The notes below the pieces were generated by a model. That model was not told the DNA's origin and ran no database searches. It saw nothing but the letters and a program-made list of their open reading frames with translations. Both the position numbers and the translations under genes were made by a program. From Malania oleifera (Eukaryota; Streptophyta; Magnoliopsida; Santalales; Ximeniaceae), in contig NC_080420.1 of the NCBI RefSeq assembly GCF_029873635.1, forward strand, positions 30,805,032 through 30,869,031: a DNA stretch of 64,000 bases, given 5' to 3'. Below, one piece after another: positions 1 to 12,070 of this stretch; within the stretch, counting starts at the first letter, position 1, and every line of letters starts with the position of its first letter.

Positions 1-196
1 AAATTAAAAATTTTAAACTTTAATTAAAACATAATTCTAGTAAACACTAGTAACTTGAGCAACCATTAAAAAGAAAAGAGAGAATAAAAGAGAGAGATAA
101 ATTAAACTAATAAAATTTAAAGATTTTAAAAGAAAAGTAAACTAAAATTTAATAAAATTAATCTAATAACTAATTAAAATTCAACAATGATAAAAA

Positions 197-233
<37 letters not shown>

Positions 234-1105
234 GCAAGCCGTGGGAGAAGGTCTGAGAAGCTGCTGTTCCTCCTTTGCACACGACGCTGGTTACCAAGAA
301 GACTACAAAAGAAAACCCTAAAATAATCCTCACCCCCACCTAACAAACACCAAAACCCTACTCTTATATATATAACCCTCAAAAGCAAAAATAATATAAT
401 ATAAAACCTTAAAGCCATCCTTTTACTTCACATTAAATGCTCCCCTGGTAGTCTACAAAAAAAAAAAAAAAACATTTTAAAACCTCCCAAGAAAAGCCTA
501 GCCTACAATTGTTGACTCTTCCTTTTTTCTTCTTAAATGCCTTTCTGCCCCCTTGAATTTCGGCCTTGGAGAGAGAGCGAGAGGCCCAGTGCATGGTAGC
601 TGACGCATAGGCTCTTCTTGTGGTCACATCAAGCCCCAAATTCGGCCCTCTCTTCCTCTTTTGAAGCCGAGTGTTTTTCTTCATGTGCATGTTTTAACCC
701 ACAAAGCTCACAACCCAGTAGCCTTCTCATGACCACGTTCTTGCAAGGCCCAGCTACTTCACGTTCTTTCTCATTTTATCTCAAGCCACGTTTAATTAGA
801 GTCCGACTAGCTACTCATGCTTTGTTCTTTAAAGCTCACGCTTGCATGATTCAATTTCCTTTGCATGGTTTGAGACCTTTTCTTTCACGTGCATGGCTTT
901 CACGTGAACTTTAAATTTAAATTTAATTTTAAAAAATTATCCTATAATACTAAAACATAAGTATCCATAAATTTATGACAAAATAGAATAATTATCTCAT
1001 TTGAGCTCAATGTTGAAATACTAAACATAATTAAACATTTAATTAAAATTATAATCTTTAATGCATGATTTAAATACCTAATTATGCAACTTTGACACGT
1101 AATTA
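1..1105 (-). repeat. Probable Tat-like LTR, outer part (cut by window start)
   Basis: The last ~200 bases resemble the ends of the LTRs at 33626-35711 and 36521-43199. They share an AT-rich run with 'catttaattaaaa', then a terminus of the form 'AATTA.GCA.CTTTGACACGTAAT'. The match is clear only over about 900-1105. The rest is assigned by position and by similar composition (a purine-rich block followed by a GC-richer block near 540-900). No open frame here looks coding; those present are low-complexity. Orientation is inferred from the related complete element, which lies on the minus strand. Confidence 0.45.
201..231. repeat. (GA)n microsatellite
   Basis: About 15 uninterrupted GA units. 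They lie inside the purine-rich part of the presumed LTR and explain the spurious serine/leucine-rich frame on the opposite strand. Confidence 0.95.
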
Positions 1106-1212
1106 TAGGTTTTGGGCTGAAACACAACCCTTATTTACTTGTACTACACTCTTATTATTTATACTACACTTGTACTGCACTCCTATTTACTTGTACAGCA
1201 CTTCGTGCCTCC

Positions 1213-1223
1213 TATATAAATAG
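1213..1223 (+). promoter_or_regulatory. TATA box of copia 1 LTR
   Basis: TATATAAATAG lies about 70 bases upstream of the LTR end, the usual place for the core promoter in a short copia LTR. Confidence 0.6.
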
Positions 1224-1283
1224 GCACTCACGTATACTCTTTGATATGAGAAATACAATAATACTTGTTCAGTTTTTCTAACA

Positions 1284-1296
1284 TGGTATGAGAGCC
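1284..1296 (+). other. Primer-binding site, initiator tRNA-Met type
   Basis: TGGTATGAGAGCC directly follows the LTR end 'CTAACA'. It differs from the common plant TGGTATCAGAGCC by one base. Confidence 0.8.
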
Positions 1297-1937
1297 ACTA
1301 CTTTCACCTTTTCTTAACAGTCTTGTTTTCTTGGTGTTGCTCCTTTCCTATCACACTTTCGCCGTCGTCAAGGAACCACAAAACAAACCACTGCATCCTC
1401 TGTCATTGTCGTGTTCATCACTCCGATCAAGCTTATGTAGGTACCATTAAGATCGTCATTCATCGATCTACTCATCAGTGGAAACCATGAGATCATCGGA
1501 GCTCGCACGCATCCACACGTGTTGCCGTCGTGTTTTGCTTCAGAGTCCATGTGCGTCACGCCCCTCACACGCCAATCGCCTACTGCCTACACGCGCTCCA
1601 TGCGCTTGTTTCATCCTACCACATTAGCCCTAGTTTACGTCATCATGCCATGTCAACTTGCCACGTCAACACACTACATCAGCATTGTTGACCGTTGATC
1701 CCAAACGCTGACCATTGTCTTTTGCTGTTGACTTTTTTAGGGTTGACTTTTTCACGCCAGGTTCTCCTTACCCATTTTTCGCATAAATTTCATTTTTGCA
1801 GTTTTTTTTTTTTTTTTGCATATTGTGTCTTTAAATGGATAAACTCACGTCATCAATACTACATTGGAGGGGACTATAAATTATTTATCTTGGTCTCAAG
1901 CTATGCGCAGTTTTTTTACGAGTCGCATGCTTTAGAA

Positions 1938-4900
1938 ATATTGTGCTAGTGCAATCACTATTCCTCTCAAGGAAACAACTGAAGAAGTTACTGTCTTCGT
2001 TGCTCGCCTAGTTGAATGGGATTGTCATAACCATATGATCCTTACTTGGCTCTAGAACACTTACATTCCTTCCATCTCCAATCTATTGGGTAGCTTTGAT
2101 GACGCAAAATCTGCATGGGATATGTTGGCCAAACGATATTCCACTTCTCATGGATCCATGGAATATTAGTTAGTTGTTGATTTGCATCAGCTTTGGCAAG
2201 AACCAGGGCAATCTATCAATGACTACTATGATTAGCTTTGCTTCTTTTAGGACCAAATTGACCTTTTTGATCCAACTTGGGCATACTCAAAAGATGCTCA
2301 ACAATAGGTTGCTATTCGAGATGAATTCCATCTCTATGAGTTACTTGTGTCACTTTACAAAGCCTATGAGCCCATTTAAGGTTAGCTTCTTAATCGCAAT
2401 CCTCCCTCCTCTCTTGATACTGCTGTAAATGAGTTGGCTAGAGAAGAAGCTTGTCTTGTAACCTTTCAAGCCCAAAATAAGCTGAATGTTCTAGCTATTG
2501 CTCCCTTGCTCCCATAGAGGAACCTTCACAATTAGGATTTTGATGCCTCTAGCTCTAGCAATTGTTGCAAGCAATCCAAAAAAAAGTTTTGCAACTATTG
2601 CACGCGTCTTAGCCACACTATTGAGACTTGTTACCATCACAACAAATCTACTGCAACTGTTGCCAATTCTGAGTCTACTCCGCCAATGCCTTTCGTATCA
2701 GCTGAGTCTAAGTCTTTTGGATCCACTATCCACCTCTCCTCAACTAAACTATAGGACATAATAGCTCAGGCTATTCGCATGTCTTGTAATGCATCTCTTT
2801 CCAATGCTCTCTCAGTCTTTCCTGGTAAGTCTCAATCATGGCTCTTTGATTCTGCCTGTTGCAACCACATGACACCTCACTCGCCCTTATTTTCTAAACT
2901 TGAACCTACACCACACCCTCCAAATATTCATATAGTTGATGGTTCTACTTTACATTGAAATAGTTTAGGGTCTGTTTTGACCTCCAACGTTTTAGTTCCT
3001 GGGGTCTTCCATGTACCTAACCTATCCTATAATTTATTCTTTATGGGATAATTAGTTGAACTAGCTAGGTTATTGCCTTACCTTTGACTATTCTAGGTGT
3101 ATTGTGTAGGATCCAAGGACGAGGAAGGAGCTTGGGACTGATCCTAGAGTTAGGTGTATGTTTCTTGTGGACAACCTTCATGTTCCACATGTTGCTCCTA
3201 TTTTTGTTGCTGCTACAGCTGCTGCGATTTCTTCTTTACCTTCTCTCGCACTTTGGCATTCTTATCTTGGTCATGCACCCTTTTCTTAGTTACAACAATT
3301 AGATTCTAGGGGTCTATTAGGTTCTGTGTCCAAAGATAATTTTGATTGTACTTCATGCCAGTTAGGAAAACAACTAGCTTTGCCTTTCAATAATAATGAA
3401 TATGTCACTAATAACACTTTTGATTAATTCATTTTGATGCTTGGGGACCTTCTTCTATTACTAGTATTGGTGGATCTTGATATTTTGTTATCTTTATTGA
3501 TGATTATTCTTATTATAGTTGTATTTTTCCCATTAAATCTCATTCTTAATTACTACCAATCTATAGTAACTTTGCAAAAGTGGTTGAAACATAATTTTCC
3601 AAATGTATCAACATTTTTCAATTTGATAATGCTGTTGAATATACTTAATATGCTTTTCAAGCCTTTTTGCATTCCTATGACACTGTACATCACCTAACTT
3701 GTCCAGGTACATCTCAGCAAAATGGTAGAGTCGAACGAAAACTTCATCATATTCTAGACACTGTTCGTGCTCTCCTTCTCTCTGCCAAAGCTCCTCCTCC
3801 TTTTTTGGGATGAAGCTACTCTTCATGTTGTTTATACTATCAATCATATTCCTAGTCTTGTCATTCAAAATCAAACTCCATATGAGCGATTTTTTTGGGT
3901 CACCTCCAGACTATCATCACCTTCGCTCCTTCGGTTCTACTTGTTTCATTCTTATTTAACCATATAAGCACAACAAACTTGAGCCTCGATCAAGACTTTG
4001 TTGTTTCCTTGGCTATGGCGAATCAAGTATTGGTGTTATGATCCCATCTCTCATCATCTTCGTGTCTTCCGTAATGTTGTTTTTTGGGAACACCGATCCT
4101 TTGTTGAGCTCTCTCACTTTTGTTCTTCCCTGTCTACCTCCTTTGTGTCAGAAATATTTCTAGATGAGTCACTTATTTCCTTTATATATACTCATGATCC
4201 TTCCATAGACTTCTTTGTCTAACCGCCAAATACTTTTGATCCCTTTCCCAGTTCACCCTTTAATGAACAGGTGGAAGATGAATAGGTCGATGATAGGCTG
4301 CCCAACCTTGAGCTTTGGTCCCCTGCTCCTGCTCTACCTGAAGATATTGTAGAAGAAATTCCACCTCATCACTCAACTTGGGTAAGATCCATTCCTGCTC
4401 ACTTACTTGACTATCATTGTTACACTGCCCTTGCTACACTGCACGAGCCTCACACCTATCGTGCGGCCTCCACTGACCCTTTATGGCAAATTACAATGAA
4501 GGAGGAACTTGATGCATTATCTAAGAACCATACTTGGGATTTGGTTACTCTCCCTCCTAGATAGTTTGTTGTTGGTTGTAAGTGGATTCACAAGATCAAG
4601 ACTTGCTTCGATGAGTCTGTTGAGTTCTATAAGGCTTATCTTGTTGCAAAAGGTTTTACATAGGAATACGAGATTGATTATGAGGAGACCTTTGCTCTAG
4701 TTGTTCGTATCTCATTTATTTGTGCCCTCTTAGCTATTGCTACTACTAGTAAGTGGGTCCTTTTAAATGGATGTCAAAAATGCCTTCCTTAATGGGGATT
4801 TAAGTGAAGAAGTTTATATGCAACCTCCACCTCGTCTCTCTATTGAACCAAACAAGGTTTGTCACCTTCGACGTGCACTTTACGGTCTTAAACAAGCTCC

Positions 4901-5409
4901 ATGAGCTTGGTTTGCCTAGTTCAGCTCCACAATTTTTTGCTTGGGTTACAATGTTAATCTTTCTGATTTTGCCTTATTTCTTCGTCGCACTGACAAAGGC
5001 ACCATTTTGCTTATCCTATATGTGGACGATATGATCATAACTAGTGATGAACTTAGTGGCATTCAAGAACTCAAGGATTTTCTTAGTCAGTAGTTTGAGA
5101 TAAAAGATCTTGGTCATCTCAGCTACATCTTGGGTCTTGAAATCACTCATTCCACGAATGGTCTTTACATTTCTCAAGCCAAGTATGCATCTAAACTTTT
5201 GTCTCAAGATGGACTCACTGATAGCAAGACTATTGACACTCCAGTTGAACTTAATGCGCATTTGATTCCCTTAAGGAGTGAAACAGTGTCTAATCCCTCT
5301 ATTTACAGACACTTGTTTGGCTACCTAGTTTATCTCATTGTTACTCATCCAGACAACTCGTATGTTGTTCACTAAGTGAGCTAGTATTTGTCTGCTTCAC
5401 GATCAACGC
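1938..5409 (+). pseudogene. Copia 1 gag-pol pseudogene
   Basis: Remnants of a single gag-pol polyprotein are readable across many stops and frame changes. Gag is at about 1950-2480. A zinc knuckle CNYCTRLSHTIETC fits CX2CX4HX4C at about 2590-2635. The protease is near 2840-2890, with its active-site DSG turned into DSA. The integrase segment 'QQNGRVERK' is near 3715-3745. Reverse transcriptase starts at about 4440 with 'WDLVTLPP' and 'GCKWIHKIK', and includes 'YVDDMI' near 5020 and 'DLGHLSYILGLEI' near 5110. Its end 'LVYLIVTHPD' is followed by 'QYLSAS', and the frame breaks off there. RNase H is absent. The copy cannot encode a working product. Confidence 0.85.
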
Positions 5410-6722
5410 TGTGACGGCCCGAAAATTTTACTACTTTTTTTTTTTATATGCATGCATAAAACTCTGATACCATAAATAAACCACTCGACCCCTAAGTGGG
5501 TTATTGGGTACAACTGTCTATAAGCTATATTACAACATAGCGGAAGCATAATATACATACATCCCATAAACAATACATTCAGAGTACTGTTACCATCATA
5601 ATACAAAAGTATCCCTCCCCTAAAACCACCTATATAACCCAAGGTACATAAACATATCTATACATAGATAAAATAATAGTGTCTCATCGGCACTAACTTC
5701 AATCCCCCAAACCACTAATCCTGCCTAGGGCTCTCTAAGCTTATCTCTCTAGATTTCCTGAAATGTTAAAAATATTAAGGAGTGAGACACCTCCCAGTAA
5801 GTTGGAATAAATTATTGTAAATGTGTGGCAACAAAAGTTTAAATGAATCAAAACACGTTCATTTAATAAATAATTTAACTGAGTAATCATGAATAATGTA
5901 CTCATATCCATATACATATATATACATTTGCAACCATATATATTTCTCAAAAAATATGTATGTGCTCAATACGTTTTCCTCAGTTTAAAACCCAACATGT
6001 CTGTAAACGCAATTTCATCATGTCTATAATGAGGAACCAACCTGAGTGGACATCCATATATCACCGTCATGTAATCACCCCACATGACGAGGTTGTGTGG
6101 CCCGAAGGCGATACTTAGTCATGATTGGCCCACTAGGCTAAGTTAAAACAATTCTCGTCTACTGTACGATTGACCCACCGCGGCCTGGTCTGTATCTAGG
6201 GACAATCAAGATCTCTCCGTATGCCCAATTGACTTCCAATACCAACACTCTCCTCGAGACGTGTGGTTGCACTAACTCATTTCCTAACAACGGTACCATG
6301 TTTTCAATTACATCACTGGTCCAATCAGGGTTCTCATTTCCATAATTTCCATAGCAATCTCAATATAAAAAATATCTTGTCTATATTAATCACATTTCTC
6401 AGTATCAAAATATTGTGTCTATATTTTCAATAATTCCCATAAGCCAATATAAATCACATTCTGTCATAAAATATTCCCACATGTTAAATATAAAATCATA
6501 TTCTATCATTTCACAATATTTTCCAGTTTAAATCACATTTCATCACAAAATATTCTCACATGTTAAATATACGGTAACAAAACCAATACTTATGCCACAC
6601 AAATTTTATGTAATATTTCATAAATTAGTAATTGCTTAGATAAAACCAAGATTTTAACTACTTCAGTTCCCGATATGATATTATGGAGTTGGGCTTTGAT
6701 TGTTTATTGACACCTTAAAATA
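5410..6722. repeat. Repeat A (LTR-like, TGTGACGGCCC terminus)
   Basis: Non-coding. It starts with TGTGACGGCCCGAAAATTTT and shares landmarks, in the same order, with repeat B at 24388-25396. Both have a terminus of the TGTGAYGSCCYGA type and TCTGATACCAT about 50 bases in. Both then have a block around 'gaggttgtg.ggcc.gaaggc' (6090 and 24903), and later 'gtggttgcactaac...aacggtaccatgtt' (6262 and 25090). It reads as gypsy-type LTR or LTR-flanking sequence. The right end is masked by the copia insertion at 6728, so 6722 is only the last base before the target duplication. Confidence 0.6.
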
Positions 6723-6727
6723 CAAAG
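6723..6727. repeat. Target-site duplication CAAAG (left)
   Basis: CAAAG here matches CAAAG at 11620-11624 exactly. This defines the insertion of the copia element between them. Confidence 0.9.
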
Positions 6728-6915
6728 TGTTGAAATCCCGAGTATCCTTGACAATGTTGAGTAAATTAGGAAAGTGAGTAAATGTGGAAAAAATTGTATT
6801 ATTCTATAGGGAGATTGTTTCTGTGTTTAGAGTCTTTGTTGGTATTATATATTGTAAGATTGGGATGTACATATTTTAAGAATTGAAGAAATATTGCAAT
6901 TGATTTCTGCTCACA
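6728..6915 (+). repeat. 5' LTR of copia 2
   Basis: Begins TGTTGAAATCCCGAG and ends CTCACA directly before the primer-binding site. It aligns end to end with 11434-11619. Confidence 0.93.
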
Positions 6916-6928
6916 TGGTATTAGAGCT
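6916..6928 (+). other. Primer-binding site of copia 2
   Basis: TGGTATTAGAGCT immediately follows the 5' LTR. It is one of the usual variants of the initiator tRNA-Met complement. Confidence 0.9.
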
Positions 6929-6952
6929 AGGGTTTCTCAACCTTAGCTAACG

Positions 6953-7930
6953 ATGGCCAGCAGCACCAGTAAAGAGTCAACTTCTTCTAGAAAACCTGAT
7001 GGGGATTCAGAGGTTACATCCGCTGGGGGTTTGAATAGGCTGGACAATACAGCCTTTCCACTCTCAGTGGAGAAATTGAACAGAAAAAACTTCCGTGAAT
7101 GGGCTCAATCTATAAAATTGGTGATTGAAGGAAAAGGGAAATTGGGTTACCTTACCAATGAATGGAGGAGAGCAAACCCTACCGATGCTGACGCCTTACC
7201 AAAATGGAGGTCCAAAAACTCCATGGTCATGACTTGGCTCGTCAACTCGATGAAGTTGGAGATCAGAGAAATCTACCTATTCTTGCCTACGACAAAGGAT
7301 GTCTAGGACGCCGTTCGTGAAACCTACTCTGATGTCAAGAGTTATTCGCAAATCTTCGAAATCAAAACCCTGTTGTGGCAGATGAGGCAAGGCAATAGAG
7401 ATGTCATGGAGTATTTCATGGAGATGACCCATATCTAGTAGGAGCTCAATATAAGCATCGAATAGGAATGGGAGTGCTCCGACGATAGTATGATATACAA
7501 GAGGAGGCTAAAAAATGAACGGGTCTTCAAGTTCTTGGCTGGCCTCAACCAATATCTAGGCAACGTGCAGGGACGAATTCTCAGCCCACGACCTCTACCT
7601 TCAACTCGAGAAGAATTTATAAAGGTAAGGAGGAAAGAGAGCAAGAGACGAGTGATTCTAAGGCCCTAAGGAGATCGTATCGGGCTGGACCTGTCCGTCC
7701 AAATATCGAGTACAAATGGGAATGGGCCGAATCCCAATGGGCCTGACCTCTTGGCCCTTATATAAAAAGGCCCTGTGGGATCGGGCAAAGATCATAAAAA
7801 GGTAAACTATGTGCGAGAACTGTTGAAAGCCAGGTCATTCAAAAGATACCTGCTGGGAGATTCATGGAAAGCCTACAGATTGGAAGCCGAGACAATATCC
7901 AAAAAATCATGGGTATCAGGCTATTACTGG
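6953..7930 (+). pseudogene. Copia 2 gag (nucleocapsid) pseudogene
   Basis: The start ATG lies 24 bases after the primer-binding site. The first 117 codons are open and have the copia gag look: 'FPLSVEKLNRKNFREWAQS' followed by 'LVNSM' and 'IREIYLFLPT'. A TAG at 7304 replaces the usual Trp of 'VWDAV'. Beyond it the same frame continues with 'RETYSDVKSYSQIFEIKTL', then more stops near 7437 and 7463. A zinc knuckle CENC*KPGHSKDTC lies at about 7810-7852, with a TGA inside the first loop. Gag would package the element RNA in cytoplasmic particles; this copy cannot make it. Confidence 0.88.
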
Positions 7931-8041
7931 CAGTTCAACTGAAAAATCACAAGGTGAAAAACCAATAATACCACTCCAAGTGGTGTATTCAGTCCTGAGC
8001 AGTTGGATCAGCTATATAAAATGTTTTCCTAAATTCAAACA

Positions 8042-9200
8042 TTGGGTCAGTCTTCCACTGGTTCTCTGGCTCACCGAGGTAATATTTTGTCAGTCCTAAA
8101 TACTTTATCCCATTACAAATCACCATGGATAATTGACTCGGGTGCATCTAATCATATGACTGACTCTTATCAATTTTTCTCATCCTATTCACCATATACT
8201 GGAAATCTAAAAGTAAATATTGCAGATGGATCTCTATCACCTATTACTGGCAAAGGAAGCATTCGCATATCTAATTCTATAACTTAAAAATTTTTCCTAC
8301 ATGTTCCTAAGCTATTTTGCAACTTGTTATCCATTAGCCAGTTGACAAAAGATTCCAATTGCCCCGCTAAATTTGTTTCATCTCATTGTGTTTTCCAAGA
8401 CCTATCATCGGGGAAGATGATTGGCAGTGCTAAGGCCTATGAAGGACTCTACTACTTCGAGGAGGCAAATACAAGTGAACAATGTAATACTACAATTTGT
8501 GATTCTGCATCTATTTCTAGAGATAAGGAACTTTTGTTATGGCATTCTGGGATGGGTCACCCAAATTTTCAATATTTAAGACGTTTATTTCTTTCTATTT
8601 ATTTAAATAAAACATCTTTTGATTTTCAATGTGAAGTTTGCGAGCTTGCAAAACACCAGCATAATTCTTTCCCAAAATCCACATACAAACCATCCTGCCC
8701 ATTTACTATGATTCACAGTGATTTGTGGAGACCCTTACACTCTCCTAATTGCACTCATACAAAATGGTTTGTTACCTTTATTGATGATCATACTCGTATT
8801 TTTTGGATTTACTTGTTGGAAGATAAAACTAAATTCCGGTCTATTTTTGTTAGTTTTCACTCCATGAATCAAACACAATTTCAAACTCACATTCAAATTC
8901 TATATACTGATAATGGTACAGAATATTTTAATGATATTCTGGGAAATTATCTTAAAGAAAGTGGAATTGTACATCAGAGTTCTTATGTGGATATCCCTTA
9001 ATAGAATGAGGTCCCTGAACAAAAAAATAGACATATACTTGTAGTAGCTCGAGCATTGATGTTCACTACAAATATGAAGAACTATTTTTTGGGCAATGCT
9101 ATCTTAACAGCTACACATCTCATTAATCGAATGCTGAGTCGAGTTCTTTCCTTTACAATTCCTCTCCAAAAATTCTAGGAATATTTTCCTACCTCTCGAT
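8042..9200 (+). pseudogene. Copia 2 protease-integrase pseudogene
   Basis: The aspartic protease motif 'WIIDSGASNHMT' at about 8127-8162 retains the catalytic Asp. A TAA at 8285 interrupts the frame. The GAG-pre-integrase motif 'LLWHSGMGHPNF' follows at about 8533. Then come the HHCC finger, whose cysteines are visible in 'CEVCELAKHQ', and the integrase core with 'IHSDLWRPL', 'FIDDHTRI' and 'YTDNGTEYF'. The next two stretches, 'QNEVPEQKNRHI' and the 'LINRML' segment, need a stop at 8999-9001 to be read through. The Asp and Glu of the D,D(35)E core are still identifiable. Confidence 0.88.
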
Positions 9201-9920
9201 TCCACTCCAGTCTTCCTATGAAAATTTTAGGATGTACTGCAATTGTTAATGTTCATGCTTACAACCAAGATAAACTGGAACCTCATGCCGTTAAATGTGT
9301 CTTTATTAGTTACTCTCCTACCCAGAAAGGCTACAAATGTTATGACCAGTCTCCAAAAAAATGTTTGTTAGCCTTGATGTCACTTGTTTTGAAACCACTC
9401 CTTATTTCCAGAAGCCCTCTCTTCAGGGGGAGAAGTGGAGTGAAGACTGGTTTTTTTATTTCTTTACTATGGAATCTGTGCCAGCTAATGAGTCTCCCAT
9501 TGCTTCATTCCCTGACCCATCTATTACCTTACCCATTGCATGTCCTAGCCTACCATATACAAATGATCACTTAAACTCAAGGGGAGATGCAGAAAAACAA
9601 AAGGAAATACTTGTTTACTCCAGAAAGCCAAAAACAAAGCACAGGGAGAATCTCATACCTGAGGCACCAAAAGAGTTAGAACCGGTGATAGCTCCAAGCA
9701 ACCATAAGTCGACACCTAGTCCTAATAAGGTAATCAATGATCATGAGCTTTCTTCTGATAAGTCTAAACCCAATGACATAAATTTACCTATTGCAGTTAG
9801 AAAACAAACTAGATCATGCACTCTATATCCCTAGTCAAAATACATGTCCTATAAAACTCTGTCTAGAGGGTATCATACTTTTACCTCTAACCTTGATAGG
9901 AAAAAAATTCCAAAAGATAT

Positions 9921-11425
9921 TCAGGAAGCTCTAGAAAGTCTTGAATGGAGGGAAGCCGTTATAGAAGAAATGTGGGGTCTCGAATAAAATGAATCATGGA
10001 ATGTTATGAACCTGCCGAGTGGAAAGAAACCAGTTGGTTGCAAATGGATTTGCACAGTGAAATATAGAGTTGATGGGATAGTTGAACAATATAATGCCAG
10101 ACTCATTGCAAAAGGATTTACACAGACTTATGGCATTGACTACATAGAGACATTTGCACCAGTGGCAAAACTAAATACAGTTTGGGTACTCATGTCATTA
10201 GCAGCTAACTTAGAGCAACTAGACATTAAGAATGCATTTCTAAATGGTGAGCTAGAAGATGAAGTCTACATGACTATACCACTAGGATTCGGTAAGAAAG
10301 ATGAAGAAAAGAGAGTATGCAAACTCAAGAAGTCCTTGTATGGACTCAAGCAATCCCCAGAGCATAGTTTGACATGCAAAGGTAATTAAAAATCAAGGAT
10401 ATCGACAAGGGCAATCAGATCACACTATGTTCTTCGAATAGTTTGAAAATGGTAAGAAAACAATTCTAAGAGTATATGTTGATGATATAATTCTAAATGG
10501 AGATAACACAATGGAGATGGAAAGATTAAAGAAAGTCCTAGCTGTTGAATTTGATGTTAAAGACCTGGGACAAATGCGATACTTCTTGGGAATGGAAATT
10601 GCTAGATCAAAGAAAGGTATCAGTGTCTCTCAAAGAAAGTATATCCTTGATCTTCTAACCGAAATTGGCATGCTTGGATGCAAATCTAGTGAAAGCCCGA
10701 TTGAAGCACTAAAGAGGGTCGAAGAATGTGGAATACTAGTTCACATAGAAAGGTATCAGAGATTGGTCGGTAAACTAATTTATCTATCCCACACGAGACC
10801 CAACATTGCATTTGCGGTAAGTGTTGTAAGTTAACATATGCATTCACCGAAAAAGACTCATCTAGATGTTGTGTATAAGATCCTCAGGTACCTCAAGGGT
10901 TCTCTAGGCAAGGGATTCTTCTTTAAAAAAATGTGAAAGTAAGGAAGTGGAAATCTTCATAGATGTAGATTGGGTAGGATCAGTCAAAGACAGAATGTCA
11001 ACAACTGGATATTGCACCTTTGTATGGGGAAATTTGGTAACTTGGAGGAGTAAAAAATAGAATGTGGTGGCTCGAAGTAGCGCTGAAGCTGAATTCAGAG
11101 CAGTTGCATAGGGGATATGTGAAGGACTATGGTTACGGGAACTCTTGGAAGAGCTACAGGTCTCGGTGAAATTTCCTATCGAACTCTATTGTGACAACAA
11201 AACAACCATCAATATCTCTCTCAATCCAGTTCAATATGACGGGACTAAACATATGGAAGTGGACTGACATTTTATCAAAGAGAAGGTTGAAGAAGGAATA
11301 ATTTGTATGACTTATGTACCTACTAAGGAACAAACTACAGATATCTTTACTAAAGGGTTAGCACGATAGAACTTTGATGATTTCATTAGCAAGTTGGATA
11401 TGATTAATATCTATGATCCAACTTG
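9921..11425 (+). pseudogene. Copia 2 reverse transcriptase-RNase H pseudogene
   Basis: The RT starts with 'ALESLEWREAVIEEM'. It continues through '[14 protein letters not shown]', '[16 protein letters not shown]', '[14 protein letters not shown]' and 'LYGLKQSP'. A frameshift near 10370 separates this from the catalytic 'YVDDIIL' at about 10473. After that come 'DLGQMRYFLGMEIA' and 'RPNIAFAVSVVS'. RNase H follows with 'DVDWVGSVKDRMSTTGYC', 'ARSSAEAEFRAVA' and 'CDNKTTINI'. It ends with 'THMEVD'-like and 'TDIFTKGL' segments just before the polypurine tract. At least five stops interrupt it. Confidence 0.9.
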
Positions 11426-11433
11426 AGGGGGAG
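11421..11433 (+). other. Polypurine tract of copia 2
   Basis: TTGAGGGGGAG lies immediately before the 3' LTR, the standard plus-strand primer for copia elements. Confidence 0.85.
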
Positions 11434-11619
11434 TATTGAAATCCCGAGTATCCTTGACAATTTTGAGTAAATTAGGAAAGTGAGTAAATGTAGAAAATTG
11501 TATTATTCTGTAGGGAGATTGTTTCCTTGTTTAGAGTCTTTGTTTGTATTATATATTGTAAGATTGGGATGTAAATATTTTAAGAATTCAAGAATTATTG
11601 AAATTGAATTCCACTCACA
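11434..11619 (+). repeat. 3' LTR of copia 2
   Basis: Aligns with 6728-6915. Its first dinucleotide has decayed from TG to TA. It is followed by the CAAAG target duplication at 11620-11624. Confidence 0.93.
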
Positions 11620-11680
11620 CAAAGAAACATATACTTCCAAGTTTACGAAACTATACATTAGACTGATTGAGTTTAAAAAA

Positions 11681-12056
11681 TGTTGAAAATTAAAGTTGAC
11701 AGTGGGACGGTGGCAGCAAAACTTGACCATGGCAGCTCCACCAACCCAGCCATTTATGTTGAAATTATTAAGCTACAGGCAACCTACTCTACCTACTAGC
11801 CCAACTCCCTTGAAGTTAATTCCCACCTACTATTCTAGTAATTGCTATAATTAGATGTGTGCGTGTGTGTCTGTGTGTAATGTAATATCTAGTGTAGAGA
11901 GGGTGAATAACTAGTGAGCGAGAGAAATTGTATTTTTGAGAATTTCTATATATTTTGTTTCAAATTATTTATTGAAATCAATTGAGTGTATTTGTGTGCA
12001 ATCATCACTGAGTTTCAATCACAACCAGTGATTGAGTGAGTCCCCTCCACCCATTA
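11681..12056 (+). repeat. 5' LTR of copia 3
   Basis: From about 11744 to its end it matches 14674-14994 closely. The first ~63 bases have no partner, because the 3' LTR lost them in the internal deletion. The terminal TG at 11681 is inferred. Confidence 0.75.
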
Positions 12057-12057
12057 A

Positions 12058-12070
12058 TGGTATCAAAGTG
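12058..12070 (+). other. Primer-binding site of copia 3
   Basis: TGGTATCAAAGTGCC follows the LTR by one base. It matches the initiator tRNA-Met complement with one mismatch in the core. Confidence 0.8.

Larger units (their letters stand above)
1114..5409 (+). mobile_element. Decayed Ty1/copia element 1, 3'-truncated
   Basis: A short LTR (about 1114-1283) with a TATA motif is followed by a primer-binding site and by gag, protease, integrase and reverse transcriptase remnants in the normal copia order. The element stops abruptly at 5409, just before RNase H, where repeat A begins. No 3' LTR is present, so it was either truncated or interrupted with the remainder lost. Stops and frameshifts are frequent throughout, so this is an old copy. 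The 5' limit of the LTR is uncertain because no second LTR is available for comparison. Confidence 0.8.
6728..11619 (+). mobile_element. Complete but inactive Ty1/copia element 2 (4.9 kb)
   Basis: This is the only element in the window with every structural mark visible: two short LTRs (188 and 186 bp), a primer-binding site, gag, protease, integrase, reverse transcriptase, RNase H, a polypurine tract and a perfect 5-bp duplication. By eye the LTRs differ at about 14 positions plus a 2-bp gap, roughly 92-93% identity, so the insertion is not recent. Several in-frame stops and at least two frame changes prevent expression of a full polyprotein. The wording of its RNase H (GYCTFVWGNLVTW) suggests an Ivana/Oryco-type lineage, but I cannot confirm that. 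Confidence 0.93.

Noticed and set aside
433-914. Open frames on both strands in a GC-richer block
   Set aside because: They overlap each other on opposite strands, lack conserved-looking motifs and sit in presumed LTR sequence.
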